Below, piece after piece: positions 47,927-60,570 of a stretch of DNA of 64,000 nt. The notes below the pieces were generated by a model, which saw only the letters and a list, made by a program, of their open reading frames with translations, was not told the DNA's origin and did not search any database. Position numbers and translations under genes: made by a program. Source of the stretch: Tretioscincus oriximinensis (Eukaryota > Chordata > Lepidosauria > Squamata > Gymnophthalmidae); NCBI GenBank assembly GCA_022410635.1, contig JAJVDF010000412.1, positions 351,161-415,160 on the forward strand. The letters are read 5' to 3'. How positions within the stretch are numbered: position 1 is the stretch's first letter; each line of letters begins with the position of its first letter.

Positions 47927-48143
47927 GGGTTTTTATACCCTGTTTTACTCACCCGAAGAGACTCAAAAAGGCTTGCAAGCTTATTTTTCAACTGTAGGCT
48001 TACATTCTATCTTTCCTACCACACTGTGATGGTTCCCATTTATGTAATCACAATTTCTTGTAATTGCAATTGCTCTTTGAACAGAGCTTTGAATTTGGTA
48101 TCTCTGCTGAATCACCAAGGCTCTTAACCACTGTGCCTCAACA
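47927..48143 (-). mobile_element. tRNA-derived SINE, minus strand
   Basis: Inverted, the head reads GCACAGTGGTTAAGAGCC and the tail GCAAGCCTTTTTGAGTCTC, then TTCGGGTGAGTAAAACAGGG and TATAAAAACCC. The body is diverged. Confidence 0.7.
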
Positions 48144-48334
48144 ATGTTGAGGAGCCCACCATTGCTGATTGGGGCTGCTGGCTCATGACGGCATTGGAAT
48201 CAAGCAGATTCATGCTCAAAGTAGGTTTTCCTGCACTACAAACTTGGGCAACAAAACACATCCTTGGACTTGGGCTTCAGAATTCTCAACACCAGACTTC
48301 TTTGCAGACAGATTTTCATAACACTATCCAAAAA

Positions 48335-48475
48335 CCTTTGTGGACTAGGCTTTATTTTGAGATATATCTTGGAGTAGAGGCCTGCTACCTACATGTCAAT
48401 GTAGTCTCTGTCAGGTTTCTGCTATAACCTACACTGAAATATGGAGGTAGCAGGCCTCTGTTCCAACATAAATAA
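48335..48475. mobile_element. Fold-back MITE family P, intron 2 copy
   Basis: Left half is GGCTTTATTTTGAGATATAT, then GGAGTAGAGGCCTGCTACC. The right half is the inverse GGTAGCAGGCCTCTGTTCC. Central arms pair CAATGTAGTCTCTGTCAGG with CTATAACCTACACTG imperfectly. Confidence 0.6.
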
Positions 48476-48942
48476 ACAAAAAAAAACTCTAGTGCAATAA
48501 AGGCTCAAGACCAAGAAGAACCACTGTCTGTCCAGAGGCTGCAAATTGTGCTTCTTCCACTGTTTTCTAGAATTATTTTTACTGAAGTATCATTAAACTT
48601 TCTTTGCTTTCCATGACAACAATCAGTTTAGGCATAGAGCATGGGAAAATTAGAAGAGAGAAGGAAGAATCAATAAAGCATTAGGGTAAGTCTACAGTAA
48701 GGCTGTCCATTCTGAATGGGTTTTGGAAATTCTAAGGCATTTTATAACTTACTATTTTTGAATTGCATGTAATTTTATAATGAAATATTTATTATTTGAG
48801 CTATTGTTTTGTAATATATCTTTTCTGCTTGTTATAAGTTGTTCTTGGTGTTTTGAGGAAGGAAGGCAACATTCAAATAAATGGAATGGAACGAAGACAG
48901 AATTGAAGCTTTTCCTTTATAATCCAGCAAAGGAGCAAAGCA

Positions 48943-49070
48943 GGATGCATCTGAAGAAGTAGACGTGTCTACGAAAGCTTATGCCACCCACTTTTCTCAA
49001 GTTAGTCTCAAAGTGCTGCTAGCTCCTTTACTGGACTTTCTACTAGACTAACATGGCTATTTCTCTGAAC
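48943..49070 (+). repeat. Dispersed repeat Z, well-preserved copy
   Basis: It contains CATCTGAAGAAGTAGACGTG, then TCTACGAAAGCTTATGCCAC and AAGTTAGTCTCAAAGTGCTG, and ends CTAGACTAACATGGCTATTT. The last part shows that the family extends beyond the palindrome arm at 38583. Confidence 0.7.
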
Positions 49071-49131
49071 TTTCCTTTATAATGATTTGCATATATCTAT
49101 CAATTATTTACTCTCTTAAACAAGAACACAG

Positions 49132-49300
49132 TACAGGTGAAATCCTATTATAATGAATGCTAAGGTGGATGTTATAACGATATAACAAATCCCATTGTAA
49201 CCACTGTTACTCTTATGGGCATTCTGCTAGGATTTTCAAATTTGTTTCAACAATAATTTTGTTATATCAAGGTTCCTTATAACGAAGTTTTCATCTATAG
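49132..49300. mobile_element. Possible pogo/Tigger-like MITE
   Basis: Outer words TACAGGTGAAATCC and the inverse of GTTTTCATCTATA pair loosely. TTATAACG-type words (GTTATAACGATATAAC, CTTATAACGAAG) recur, as in pogo-like elements. The ends are diverged and the call is tentative. Confidence 0.35.
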
Positions 49301-50965
49301 ATCCAAAGAAGGGAAGTCACACAAGAATGCCAGTGTGCTATGTTTTGAGCGGGAAGATACAGCTTACATGTTTCCTAATTGACATGGAAATGTGCTTAGT
49401 AAGATGAAAGAGATATGAAAGAGATTTTTGGAGCAATTTGAGAATGTGCCACTTTAGATTGTATCCAAGTTCTTTTAATCTAGAAGCAGTCTGAAGTTGC
49501 AGCAACATCTCCCAGCATCTCTAGACTGCTGTTCCAAAACATCCATCTTCAGACCTAAAGAACTTGATTAAAATAGGAAAAAGACTTCTATGAAAAAAAT
49601 GGATCTACTTGCACTTAGCCTACAGGTCACCACAAGATCAGAGAAGCTATCCTCAGAATAACCCCGTGCTCAAAACCAGAATAAATAACTCTGAAAGTGA
49701 ATTGCTATCCAGTTCCCTTCCTCCTCCTTCTCCTCTGTGCAGCAGCGACAGAGCAAGTGAAAGGGTTGTGTTCTGCCTGAAATGATCAGTTTCTGGAATT
49801 GTTTCCCATATATTGCAAAAGCAGTACAGATGAACACTTTGCAGCTACAGCGCAGCCTTCATACTCAGCTATAAGGATTTTGGAGACTGTAATCTGTTGT
49901 AAAGTGCAGATGATTTGTCAACATCATTGTAGTTTTTAGGGCAAATCCTGCACAGACAGAGACAGTCAGTCAATACTAGGACCATGTGAATGTAGCCAAA
50001 GAACCCCACAAACATTAGTTTTCTTGGCTTCCTAGATTTTCTGAAAACTTTACCCTCTACTCAAAAGCTCTTAAAAAGAGATCTATGGGCCAGACGGATC
50101 TTTTATTTTCAAAGCAACACCACATATAAAACAGCAATAAAACTATTTTTAATGGATTCNTTTGGAAGTGAAGACATTGTGCAGCTTGTCATGGCTCATG
50201 GTATTTTTAAAATGCACAATTCCTCCCAAGGACTCTTTACTTCTTTGGGGGTTGGAGTGGTTTAAGAATAATGACATCTTGCTTTTGGTTTATTAATTTT
50301 TATTATGCCCCATGGTCATATTTTCAAGTTTTTCTTAACCAAGCTTAAAGAGCAGAAATTTGAGAAACAAAACCCTTGATTTAGGCTAGTGCAAGTTTCT
50401 TTTTNAAAAAAAAATCAGTCATGTGATTTAAACATTAGAAGTGGTAATCTGATTTAATGTCAGATTCTAGGATATACTTACACAGAAGTTAGAAATAGCA
50501 TTATTTGAAAAAAAGGAATAAAATCCCAGCTTCTCTAGACAAATTATCAGTATAGTACAATTCAATTACAATACAACTAATTGGAAAACCCTGAAAAATG
50601 TGGGTGTGGATTTAGGTTGTGGGCTCTCCTGCTGGGCAGGGTCAAGGGGTGCTGCAGTGGCTGGGCAGCACACAGGTGTGTGTTGTGGACAGCTCTGAGT
50701 GATGGGGTGACATTGCCCATGCATGCAGGTTTCAGGAGGGCAGATTTAGGGGTGAACTGCCTGCTGCGGCTTACAGAGGGGTTATAGACTCCGCGTCATG
50801 ATGACTGGGTGTAAGGACGATCTCTGCAGTGCACTTTAGTAATAACAATGAAATTATTTCCAACTTGATCACAGGACCCCAAATTGTTTATTGTGCTGTA
50901 TTTGAAATTAAACTCAGTATTAAGTGATTGATGGTGTGAAACCCATACACTAAGAAGTTTTCTGT

Positions 50966-51052
50966 GCTGGGCCTTATTCCAGATTATGTCCTGAGAATAG
51001 GGAATAGCTGTCTGCATGATAATGCAGACTAAAACATGGCCTAGATGCCGCC
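50966..51052. mobile_element. Fold-back MITE family P, partial copy
   Basis: It carries GGGCCTTATTCCAGATTATG, then GAGAATAGGGAATAGCTGTC and an inverted GCATGATAATGCAGACTA. The distal half is lost. Confidence 0.45.
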
Positions 51053-51892
51053 AAGATGTGGGTTGACACACAATTGTCTATATTGGAAACCATTTATCTA
51101 TCCAGGGCATTTCAAGATAATCCTGGAATATTGTGGCCATATTCTGAAACATCACTATTGCAGGAGATCCAGAAAGCTGCCTCCAGCCGTCAGCTTCTTG
51201 CATTATTGTGTCTGTTCCAAATACATAGTGCTAGTTAAACATGGGTAAAAAATAAAGGGAAGTGAACAAGTGCTAGGGTAGCATCCAGATGTTGGAATCA
51301 TAACAGTAACAGAAGGAGCAGGCAGACAAACATAGAACTAAATTATCTCCTGTCCCCTAGCAGTGCAGTAAAACAGAGTTACAGGATCTAAAGAAGATCC
51401 CACAATTGCCTCTTGCTGTCTGTAGACACCTTATAGTATGTAGTAAAAATTAATGTAAAATTGAACTAAAGTTGTTGTCCTTTTCTTAGTCTATTACCAT
51501 CTGGAAGCAAAAGCTTGTGGTTTAGAACCAACCAACATGTGATCAGAAAATACTCCCATTTGGAATATGCCGTTCTTACTGCTCATAGATCCTGATGTGC
51601 TGTTCTTTAGGTATTTTCTGCACTTGCCTTACCTGATTTGAACTAGTAGGTGCGGACCAGCAAGGCTTACGAATGGCACAGAGGTTAAAAGAAGGATTTT
51701 CAATTGAGAGATCCGTCCCCGAAGCCCTGTTTTGTCCATGGAGAGGATTTAGTGCCCTCTACTGGCCTCAGCTTCTGCCAACTCAGTTGTTTGAAACAAA
51801 GTAGATTTACAATTTACATTTCATTTAGTCTAATGAGTACCACTTCAATGTGATGGGGAAAATAGAATAGATTTTGCCTTCTGGCAAAAATT

Positions 51893-51953
51893 AACCTTGT
51901 AATCCAGTCTGAGTCCCTTTGGAGTGAGAAGGGCGGTGTATAAAACCCAAATA
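51893..51953 (+). mobile_element. SINE 3' tail fragment
   Basis: It reads TTGTAATCCAGTCTGAGTCC, then CTTTGGAGTGAGAAGGGCGG and TGTATAAAACCCAAATAC, the tail of the tRNA-SINE family. Confidence 0.6.
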
Positions 51954-53907
51954 CTTCTTACAGGTTCAGACCACAGCAAGGCATGGTCTAGAATAAGGCC
52001 ATTTGCATGACAGTGCTGGCCCAGAACCGGTTCCCATACCATGACTGAGATTGGCAGTCAAGGACTCCCAAAGGCTAGAAACAAAAATTCCTTGCCTTTA
52101 AAGCTCCCAGAAAATCCATTTTGGAACTGCACACTGGGATTGGCCTTCTACACTTCTGATCAGTCTTGGGCCAAGGTGGTGTTGTGCAGATGGAATGCAC
52201 CAGCAGTGGACAGGACCTCATATTCTGCATTAATTCACTGAAGGGAGTACCTTGGTGCATGTGCTGATAAGAAACACCAGTAGGTACAGAAAGGCCTCTT
52301 CACTGTGCTCAACTAGCACAACCATGGCCAGGACTGATGGAATTTGTAGCCTGGTCTGGAGCGTTTCTAATTCCCTGTCTAGAAGTTGTTCTGAAGCGGA
52401 AGATATTTGAAAGACCATGTTCTTTCCCTGTGTTATGCATAACGATGGCCAGACCTTTAATAGCTCAATATAATGTATGGGTTTTTAATGAATTACCTGT
52501 TTCTTCTCATTTATTATTCCATGTGCAAATGCTCAGTTTTTCTTTTCATCTGAGTGAGTATCTAAGCTTGAGCAGTTACTGGTTCAACCAAGNTTGTCCC
52601 AGCCCCTTAACTGTGTTTATTGATGTACTCATTGTTCTATTAGCATTTTAGTGTTTTGCAATCATGGCGATAAACAGATCTGTAATGGTGCCCTGCGGGT
52701 GTAGCTGCCCATGTACATTTTGATGCTGATGAGACGCCCATATAGGAAAACGCCTCCAGATGTGTCCACATGGTAGAATGATACTACCGTGTAATATTCC
52801 CAGAGGCAACTGCCAAGGGATACTGCAGCATGGGTGCAATGGAGAGAAGGAGCAAACTCCATCAAAAGAGAGCTCTAGAAAACAGCGGATTCTGCTGATA
52901 CTAAGTTATAATTTAAGGCAGTGAACATGTGCTTTGCTGGCAGCTATAAAGATTCAAATCATAAAGTTTTACAGTGGAACGGTTTCTGTAAAAGCATCGT
53001 TACAAAGTGGGAACCGTGCCTTTAACTCTTATGACATATGGGGCTGCTTGCTTCATTTTGGTTTCAGCGCTCTTTAGTGATTTGGTTGGTGGGTATCATT
53101 GCAACCAAAGTCAGATCTTTCTTTTTTCTGCCACCTCCTTGTTACCCTGTAGAAACCAATTTTTTAAAAAAGATATTGCCTGTTTATGATTAACATCTTT
53201 ACATTTTCAAAAGGAAAAAGTAGGAAGAGTGTTTTAGGTTGAATCTCGTCTATATGTTTGAAGTTAAGTTCCTATGAGATGAGGTTTCATTTCAGACCGT
53301 AAAGAAAGCATATTTTTCCTTCTTTGTTTTTTCCATAAAGTAGTACTGTCTTTTGCATATACCCTAAAGCGCGTTGTCTTAATTTAATGCAACACGAAGA
53401 TCTAGTTTACTGTTCCACCCCCTTTCATGTTGCCCCTTTCCTTGTCCTGTGTTGTTCCTTCCCATTTCTTTTGCNGTGCTGGGCCGGGTCCCATGGCAAC
53501 CACTGCTGGCCTGGCTTTACGATGCTGATGGTATCATTCCATGTCCCGGGATTTGNTCAAATATTGTCCAATCACGGAGCCTTCAGGGACTGTTGTGATT
53601 CTGGAAAATATTTATAGAGAGAGAATGTAGAAGAAAAAGTACTCAAGTGAAGAGATGAGAATAGTTTTGTACTTTCTGATTGATATTAGGAAAAAAGAAC
53701 ATGGTCATTTTAAACATAAGAATATTAGTATTCTTCTTTAAATACATTTCCCTTTCCCAGGAGTTTAATACCTATGAGTCCCATTTGCGTCTGCATTGTT
53801 GATTCTTACTCATGATTGACTTTNGGATATGAAAAGGTAGTTAGACTTCCAGATTCTATGTTATTGATCAAAGTTTGTGGGTTCAGCCACCTTCGGGGTG
53901 TAGTTAA

Positions 53908-54725
53908 TCATAGAAACATAGAATCATAGAGTTGGAAGGGACCTCCAGGGCCATCGAGTCCAAACCCCTGCTCAATGCAGAATTTATGAAACCATCCCAG
54001 ACAGATGACTGTTCAGTCTCTGTATTAAGACTTCCAGCAAAGACAAACTCACCACCTCCTGTGGCAACTGTTCCACTGGTTTATCACCCTTACTGTTAGA
54101 AAGTTTTTTTCTGATATCTAATCTAAATCTACTCCCCTGCAGTTTCATNCCATTGTTTCTAGTCCTTCCCTGTGCCAATGAGAACAATGCTAATCCCTCT
54201 GCTCTGTGACAGTTCTTCAGATATCTGTAGACAGCTATCAAGTCTTCTCTCAGTTTTCTCTTTTGCAGACTAAACATCCCCAGATCCTTCAACNATTCTT
54301 CATAGGACATGGTTTCCAGACCACACACCATCCTTGTAACTCTCTTTTGAACTTGCTGTAGTTTATCAATGTCCTTTTTAAAATTGGGCCCCCCAGAACT
54401 GAACACAGTATTCCAAGTGTGGTCTTACTAAAGTACTGTAGGGAGCAATAATTACGTCACGTGATCGAGATTCTATGCTCCTCTTAATACACCCCAGGAT
54501 TGTGTTTGCCTTTTTGGCAGCTGCTTTACACTGTTGACTCATGTTTAGTTTGTTATCTACCAATACACCCAAGTCCTTTTCGCCTGTGCTGCTGCTCAGA
54601 CATATTCCTCTCNTTCTATATGTGCTGCTTTTTTTTTTTTNCCCAGATGTAGGATCTTGCATTTCTCTCTATTAAAAACCATTCTGTTAGTTTCAGCCCA
54701 TTATTCCAGCTTGTCTAGTTTATTA
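53908..54725 (-). mobile_element. CR1 LINE, about 0.8 kb, minus strand
   Basis: The minus strand encodes CR1 ORF2 C-terminal blocks: GEKDLGVLVDNKLNMSQQCK, LVRPHLEYCVQFWG, KLQQVQKRVTRMVCGLE and RKLREDLIAVYRYLK. The 3' end is the standard CR1 terminus (plus strand ATAGAATCATAGAGTTGGAA). Four Ns interrupt codons, and one frame break separates the two open segments near 54390. Confidence 0.9.
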
Positions 54726-55228
54726 CCTCCAAAGCAAAATAATACTATTTTTCAGAGGACAAAACTTATTTCACATAAGTTACAATTTTCTGTCCATGTT
54801 TCATACTTATTTATTTCACTGGTCTTGGTCACATACAACTTTTAAAACCACCTTCAGGACACCTTAAAAGAGAAGTGAACTTAGGCAAAAATGCACAGTC
54901 CACACACCTGCCACTGATATGGAGCCTTCAAAATATAATATGAGCCCCTACCCTCAGGCCTCTGCACTTCTTGAGAAGAAGAAAAGGAGGCAGACAGAAA
55001 GAAGGAATGATGCATGGAGCTACTTTAAATAAAATTTAACAACTGCTGGCTTCCTCTTTACGTTCTGGCAGAATTCCTGTTCTATAGATCTAAATTGTGT
55101 TTCTACCTGCTTTTCAGTGCTGGTTTTTTCACCATGACAAGGGCTTCTTATAATAGTTTGAGGGTCCCAGCAGCTTCACAAAGCTGGAAGCAGCTCAAAT
55201 ATGAGAGCTGTTATTGTGCTGGCAGCAG

Positions 55229-55320
55229 NGCCTGCTGGGAAGTGTAGTCCGGCCAGTGGGCAGCCTCTTCTGCCCAGCCTGCATGGGGTCTCACTATGTG
55301 AATTACAGCTCCCAGCCTGA
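55229..55320 (+). repeat. Dispersed repeat Y, copy 2 (paired ZNF143-like arms)
   Basis: TGCTGGGAAGTGTAGTCC at 55233-55250 is identical to copy 1. The inverted partner AATTACAGCTCCCAGC is at 55301-55316. The spacer CCTCTTCTGCCCAGCCTGCA is shared. Confidence 0.6.
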
Positions 55321-55509
55321 ACCACAGCCAGCCCTGGGCAGGAGGAAGCCTCTTTAGATAATCTGTGCCTAGTCCTGCCCACAGGAAACATTTTTTCTGT
55401 TTGCAGGAAAATGGCTGGGGGACCCCTTCTATAGAAGAAAGGTGAAATGGAAGGAAGGAGGATGAAAAGGAAGGAGAACAGGAAGAAAGCGAAAAAGGAA
55501 GGAGGAAGG

Positions 55510-55852
55510 CTGGANCACCTCCCTTATAAAACCTAGATGCAACTTCTGGGCTGTTTCAGCCTTGAAAGATGACATTTGAGAGGTGATCAGTTTGAAGTGC
55601 ATAAAATCATGCATGAGATTGGATAAAGTGAATAGAGAAAAAATATTTTCTCTATCACACAAAACTAGGTCCAGGCAGAATTCTTTGAAACTGATGGGCA
55701 GAAGAGTGAGGACAGCTACTACGATAGATGATACTGCCTTTTTTGCTTTTTTCTCTTTCAGACTATCCAGGCTTAATTGGCCACTGTGTGAGACAGAATG
55801 CTGGACTAGATGGGTTCTGACCCCATTTAGCAGGGCTCCTTTTATGATTTTA
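55510..55852 (+). mobile_element. CR1 LINE 3' fragment with internal deletion
   Basis: It runs from ACCTCCCTTATAAAACC through GACATTTGAGAGGTGATCAG and ATGAGATTGGATAAAGTGAA to GAGACAGAATGCTGGACTAG. Part of the 3' UTR between 55730 and 55765 is lost or replaced. Confidence 0.8.
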
Positions 55853-56559
55853 TATGTTGCACTTGAAAATTTATCCTAGAGTCCGTTTCATAACCGTAAA
55901 GCAACAGACCTATTCCACTAGTTCTGTAATAAAGTAGTACATGAGTGTCATGTTTCAGAATATTCATGTTTTATTCTAGAACATCCAGTTATAGTAGGCA
56001 AGATGTCTTGAAACATCAGTCTAAATTGTTCACACAAACGTTAATCTGCCCTTCCAGTATCTCCTAAACATTCTGAGGAAAATTTGGGTTGGAGAAAGCT
56101 TGCGAACACAAAGTGCCACACTGTCTGGCTGGAGCCAGACACATATTTTAACCCAATTCAGTCCTAAAAGAATGGATTAAGTTAAGAAATCAGTTATTCA
56201 ATCACTACTGAAGTTGGATTAAAAGTACATGTCTGACTCTAGCCTATGAGGTCGTTTAACAAAGTTTAACTCTCTTGTTTTGATGTGTTCTTGTCTTTGT
56301 GTAAGAAGGCTTTAAAGGGCCCATGTGTGTTTACACTGGTATTCAGCAAAGGTTTTTTGTGCATACTTGGAACTTACTGTAGGGCCCAAAATTCTTTCCA
56401 CTCTCTGAATTCCCAAAGTCAGGCAACAAACTTCTGTTGTTTCCAGAAAAAAGCACAAGTGTAAGTCTTGAACTCCTCCTGTTGATCCAGTTAAGGAATT
56501 GTGCTGCTTCAATCTCCTTTGTGATAAAAACTCCCCTACCTCCTCCTGCCTTCCCAGAT

Positions 56560-57290
56560 TAATTTGTTGTCATCAGAGGGGCACCCTCCTCTTACTATGT
56601 TTTAATTCCAGCCTCTAATCTCAGTGCTTGCATGATAAATTAATTGTAATGATACAGGCCACCGTTACGAGGGAGGCTCCGCTTGCTTGTAATCTGAGCG
56701 ACAGGTTTAGGGCCTGCTTTATTTAAGATGCAAGGGTAATTACATGGGAGTTCGCATATGCAGGCAGAGAGATATGATTCATTCTCATGGCGACGGCCAT
56801 GACACAGCTGTTTGTNGGATAAAATAGAGGAGCCGTGTTGTTACAAAATGTTCTCCTTATTATACCTCATTAAAAACAAGGCGGTGATAAGTCAAGGCAG
56901 GCAATGAATAAAAAGTATTGCCCCCCTGTAAAAGCTGATAGGAAAGACGCTTGGATGGGACTCATCCAAGCAATACTGGGTCATTTATTTATTTCTGAGA
57001 TCTCTTACATTCCCTTTGCTTAGTGGGGTCCTTGCTGCCTCAATCCCGCCCTCACCGGCCAATTAGGTTTCTTCTTTCTTAGAAATTGATTTTATTTTTG
57101 CCTTCATTGCCTCCCTGCCTTTTTCCCCTTCGTGTTAACTGACAAACATTGAAAGCAACCAGCAGCAATTAGCAAAGACTTCTGCTAAGAACTAGAAGAT
57201 ATGTTATCCTCAGCCCAGCATAAGCCATTCGCTTTCACCTTTATCAAGAGCAACTGGCAACTAGAAAGGGAAAGATCTTTGACTCTTTCA
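56560..57290. promoter_or_regulatory. Candidate conserved developmental enhancer cluster in intron 2
   Basis: This repeat-free block of about 730 bp has evenly spread homeodomain words (AAATTAATTGTAATGATAC at 56637-56655, GGTAATTACA around 56735-56744, CCAATTAGG at 57059-57067) and a POU-like TTCGCATATGCA near 56751. An E-box CAGCTG is at 56805-56810 and a TCF/LEF-like GATCTTTGAC at 57274-57283. CpGs survive inside AT-rich sequence. This is the most CNE-like part of the window, by inference. Confidence 0.45.
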
Positions 57291-57824
57291 AATGCAGGTG
57301 GAAAAAAAGAGGAAAAAAACTCCATATTTTCAGGTAAAAGAAATCTGTCTTCTCCTTTTTTTGTTTTTTATTATTTTTAATAGCCTTAAGTTTAAAGTGT
57401 CTTGGGTTGTCTCTTTGTTCTCTCCCAGTCTAAAAGAAAACAAAAAAGTTGAGACAATGGAAAGGCAGCCACCCTGACTTCTGAGAGTGGCATCAGGGCG
57501 AGCTGTCGAAAAAAGGCCTCTCTGAACTGGTTTGTCGGAGCAGTTGCAAAAACCCCGTATCGGCAGCTGCTCTTGGGTTGCTGGTGTTCAAAGAATGTCT
57601 TTGGCTATTGTGCTTAGGTTTTCTTCAGAAACATACTTTAAAGTGTTCTGCTTCAGTGGGATGCCAGGGGTCTAGATTAATTATTAATTTCTTTGTCATT
57701 TTTCTGACCTAAGGATGCTTTTAAAGGCTTGATTTGATTGAGAGGTGAAATTGATCAAGTAGGACCCAAAATCCTTTTTTCCCTACCCTAACATTCTCAC
57801 ACTTTGCTTGACGTGCTTTAACTA

Positions 57825-58325
57825 TTCTGCTCCATCATGGTTCGGAAGTTGCAGCTGATGCAGAACTCAGCAGTGAGGCTGTTAACTGGTACAGCTGGCT
57901 GGACACACATTATGTCAATCCTGAAAGAACTGCACTGGCTGCCCATTTGCTATCCAGCCCAATTCAAGGTACTAGCATTCACTTATAATGGCTTAGGACT
58001 CAAATATTTGAAGGACACCTTCTTCCATACGTCCCTGCCACATCCCAGGATCATCTGATGAGGCTCTCCTGACAGTCGTAAAGGAGGTGTGGACACGTGG
58101 GAAGGCCTTCTCTACGATATCTCCCTGGTTGTGGAATTCTCTCCGTTGGGCACCTGCACTGTACACATTCAGATGCCTGGTGATGACAAATGTTCCCTAC
58201 TCTTTGAAAGCAATGTTGTATTTTAAAATTNCTCTATTTTAATCTGTTTTATCATTTTTATTGTGATCGGCCCTGAGACCTTTGAGTATAGAGCAAAATA
58301 TAAATGTAAATCAATCAATAATCAT
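57825..58325 (+). mobile_element. L2-clade LINE 3' end
   Basis: It encodes KLQLMQNSAVRLLTGTAGWT, then a LKELHWLPICYPAQFKVLA block, the L2 ORF2 C-terminal signature, followed by eroded SLR/PSLWNSL-type sequence. It ends GGCCCTGAGACCTTTGAGTA, then an AAATATAAATGTAAAT tail. Confidence 0.85.
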
Positions 58326-59417
58326 GGTTNGTCCATCTTTCAAAGGCATGGATGCCATCCATTCTGGACCAACTCTGGCAACAATGTGGAGGTTCCACAA
58401 CTGTTCTCATCCATACAATTGGCTTTATGCACAAGGCATCACTCATCCCTGCCAGTGATTTGTCCAGGCCTCATACTTCATAAGTTGTGTCTGGTGCATG
58501 AGTGTGATGATGAACAGAATGATTTTTGAAGTTGGCATGCATATCTCTGTGCCAGTGTTTTAAAAATGATGCTCAGAACTTACTTTGCCACTTATTTCCC
58601 ATCATTTTAGGAGCAGAAAGCCAGAAGAAATATGGTGTGTGTTTGGACTGCTCAATAAAATCAGTTTTTGGTGGTTGAGTATTTTTGGCAGCATTTGAAT
58701 TGCAATTAGAATTGCTGGTTGCATTAAACACAGACGTGGTGTTCAGAACACAGAAATGTTAGCAGTGATACTTGAAGAACAAGAGAGGTAAGCCAGGAGA
58801 GATAGATCAGACATTTTCCCCAGTATTGATTTTTGCAACTATACAGTTTCACAAATATCCATGTGGGGAAGAAACAGGAGGATCAGAAAATGGAGGGGAT
58901 ACCACTTTCTGTCTGATTTCCTACTGCATACCTTTTACAGGAACCGATTGTGTAAGGAGAGGGAAACCACACCCTTTCCAGACTGGTCACTATGCTGCCA
59001 TCTTTGAAACTCTGTAAAACCAGTCATGGCTGTTTGCTTATTTCATTGTTATTTCTTTTCCTTTGCTGAAGAGTTAGGATGGGAATTGTTGGGAAATGCA
59101 TTTGAACTAATGATATTTCAGGAGCAGGGGCAGCCTAAAGGAAAATGAGTTATTTGATATGGGACCTACCCTTGGCAGCAGTGATAGAAAAGCATTGAAA
59201 GATAGATGTGAAGGCTGGCAGCTGTTTTCTGCATTTTTCCAGATAAACTAGAGAAAACAAACAATGACTGCATATGCTTCTGATTTTGGATACTAGCTGC
59301 AGAAGTGATACCTGGTGATGCTTGCTTAGCCATACTTTCCTGAGAAAGCTTAAACTAGGATTTAAAGCTATTGGTGCAAACACCATGAGATTATGGCAGC
59401 GTCCAGACATAGTCTAG

Positions 59418-59580
59418 ACACTGGCCCAGCTGAGTGACCATGGGCCAGTCATAGTTCTTTAGAACTCTCTCAGCCCCACCTACTTCACAGGTTGTCTGTT
59501 GTGGAGAAATCAATAAAAGCTATATGTGCTGTGGGATATATGTATAAATAAATAAATAAACAAACAAACAAATAAATATA
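59418..59580 (+). mobile_element. tRNA-derived SINE, 5'-truncated
   Basis: It retains CCCAGCTGAGTGACCATGGG, CAGCCCCACCTACTTCACAG and TTGTCTGTTGTGGAGAAATC, then a GGGATATATGTATAAATA tail with AAAT/AAAC tetranucleotide repeats (59539-59580). Confidence 0.7.
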
Positions 59581-59599
59581 TGGTTATTGTGGAATGGCA

Positions 59600-59930
59600 A
59601 TGATGTGTGGATAGTTTTGGCAAGAATACTAGTATGAAAGGCAAAGGAATTTGATGTTGGCAACAAATTATCCAATAGCATTTGGGAGGAGGGACTACTG
59701 AAGCTCCCCTTGACAACCAGAAAACAAAATGGCCGACAGGGGAGTGTGTCACATGTGCAGGAAATCTTGCTCGTCAGGAGCTAACAGAATGACAAAACTC
59801 AGACGATATAATAAAGGTATGAATGAGCCAAATAAAACAGTTAAACTGGCAAACTGGATTTTTGGCAATTTCCAAAATAAGCAAGTGATGAATGGATGCA
59901 ATCTATGCCTGCAGTTTGAGTAAAATAATT
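59600..59930 (+). repeat. Unclassified dispersed repeat X, copy 3 (longest)
   Basis: It covers the blocks of copy 2 and also those of copy 1 (AGGAAATCTTGCTCGTCAGG, GGTATGAATGAGCCAAATAA). The family is therefore at least 330 bp long. Confidence 0.6.
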
Positions 59931-60304
59931 TACCATTATTATCTCAAAATCTGCTAATAGATTATTAGTTACTTGTCAAAGCTTATTATGTAACAGAATT
60001 TGGGTCGGTTTATTGGTAGGTTGTATTTATTGCTTTCCCTGCCTCTGTTATAGGCAGAGGTTGTGTTTGTGTGTTTTTAACATTTAAACAAAATACTGTA
60101 AGACAAATATTTTTAAGTATGAACATATTTTAATAAACTTATTTTGCATTCTTTTACTTTGTTTTCATGTTTTGGTTTCTACCAGCTAGGTCTTTTATAA
60201 GGAGGGAGAAAAGCTTTTTATGTATTTCGCCAACTAATTAAAATATATATCTTTACTTTGGCCGTTGAAGTTTAGGTTTCTCTAAGTTTTTAGGTTTCTT
60301 ATTG

Positions 60305-60570
60305 GTTTCAAGGCAGAACTAGACCAGTTTATGGACACCAGGGGTATAAATGGGTACTAGGATGGATGTCTGGATGTTGCCTCCGGGATGGAGCAACAGG
60401 CAGGACTCCTGAAATGCCATTTGCAGGGAGTCATGAACGGGAGCATATTTTGCTTTTCTTTGTTCGGACTGCCCAGGTGCATCTGATGGGCTTCTGTGTG
60501 AGACAGAATGCTGGACTAGATGGGCTGTGGCCTGATCCAGTATGGCTCTTCTTATGTTCTTATGTTCTAA
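60305..60570 (+). mobile_element. CR1 LINE 3' UTR
   Basis: It is near identical to 3210-3437: TTTATGGACACCAGGGGTAT, CTGAAATGCCATTTGCAGGG, GAGACAGAATGCTGGACTAG, and terminal CTTATGTTCTTATGTTCT. Confidence 0.85.

Noticed and set aside
53984..54662. Possible host gene from two good minus-strand open frames
   Set aside because: The translation is CR1 ORF2 C-terminus and the sequence ends in the standard CR1 3' terminus.
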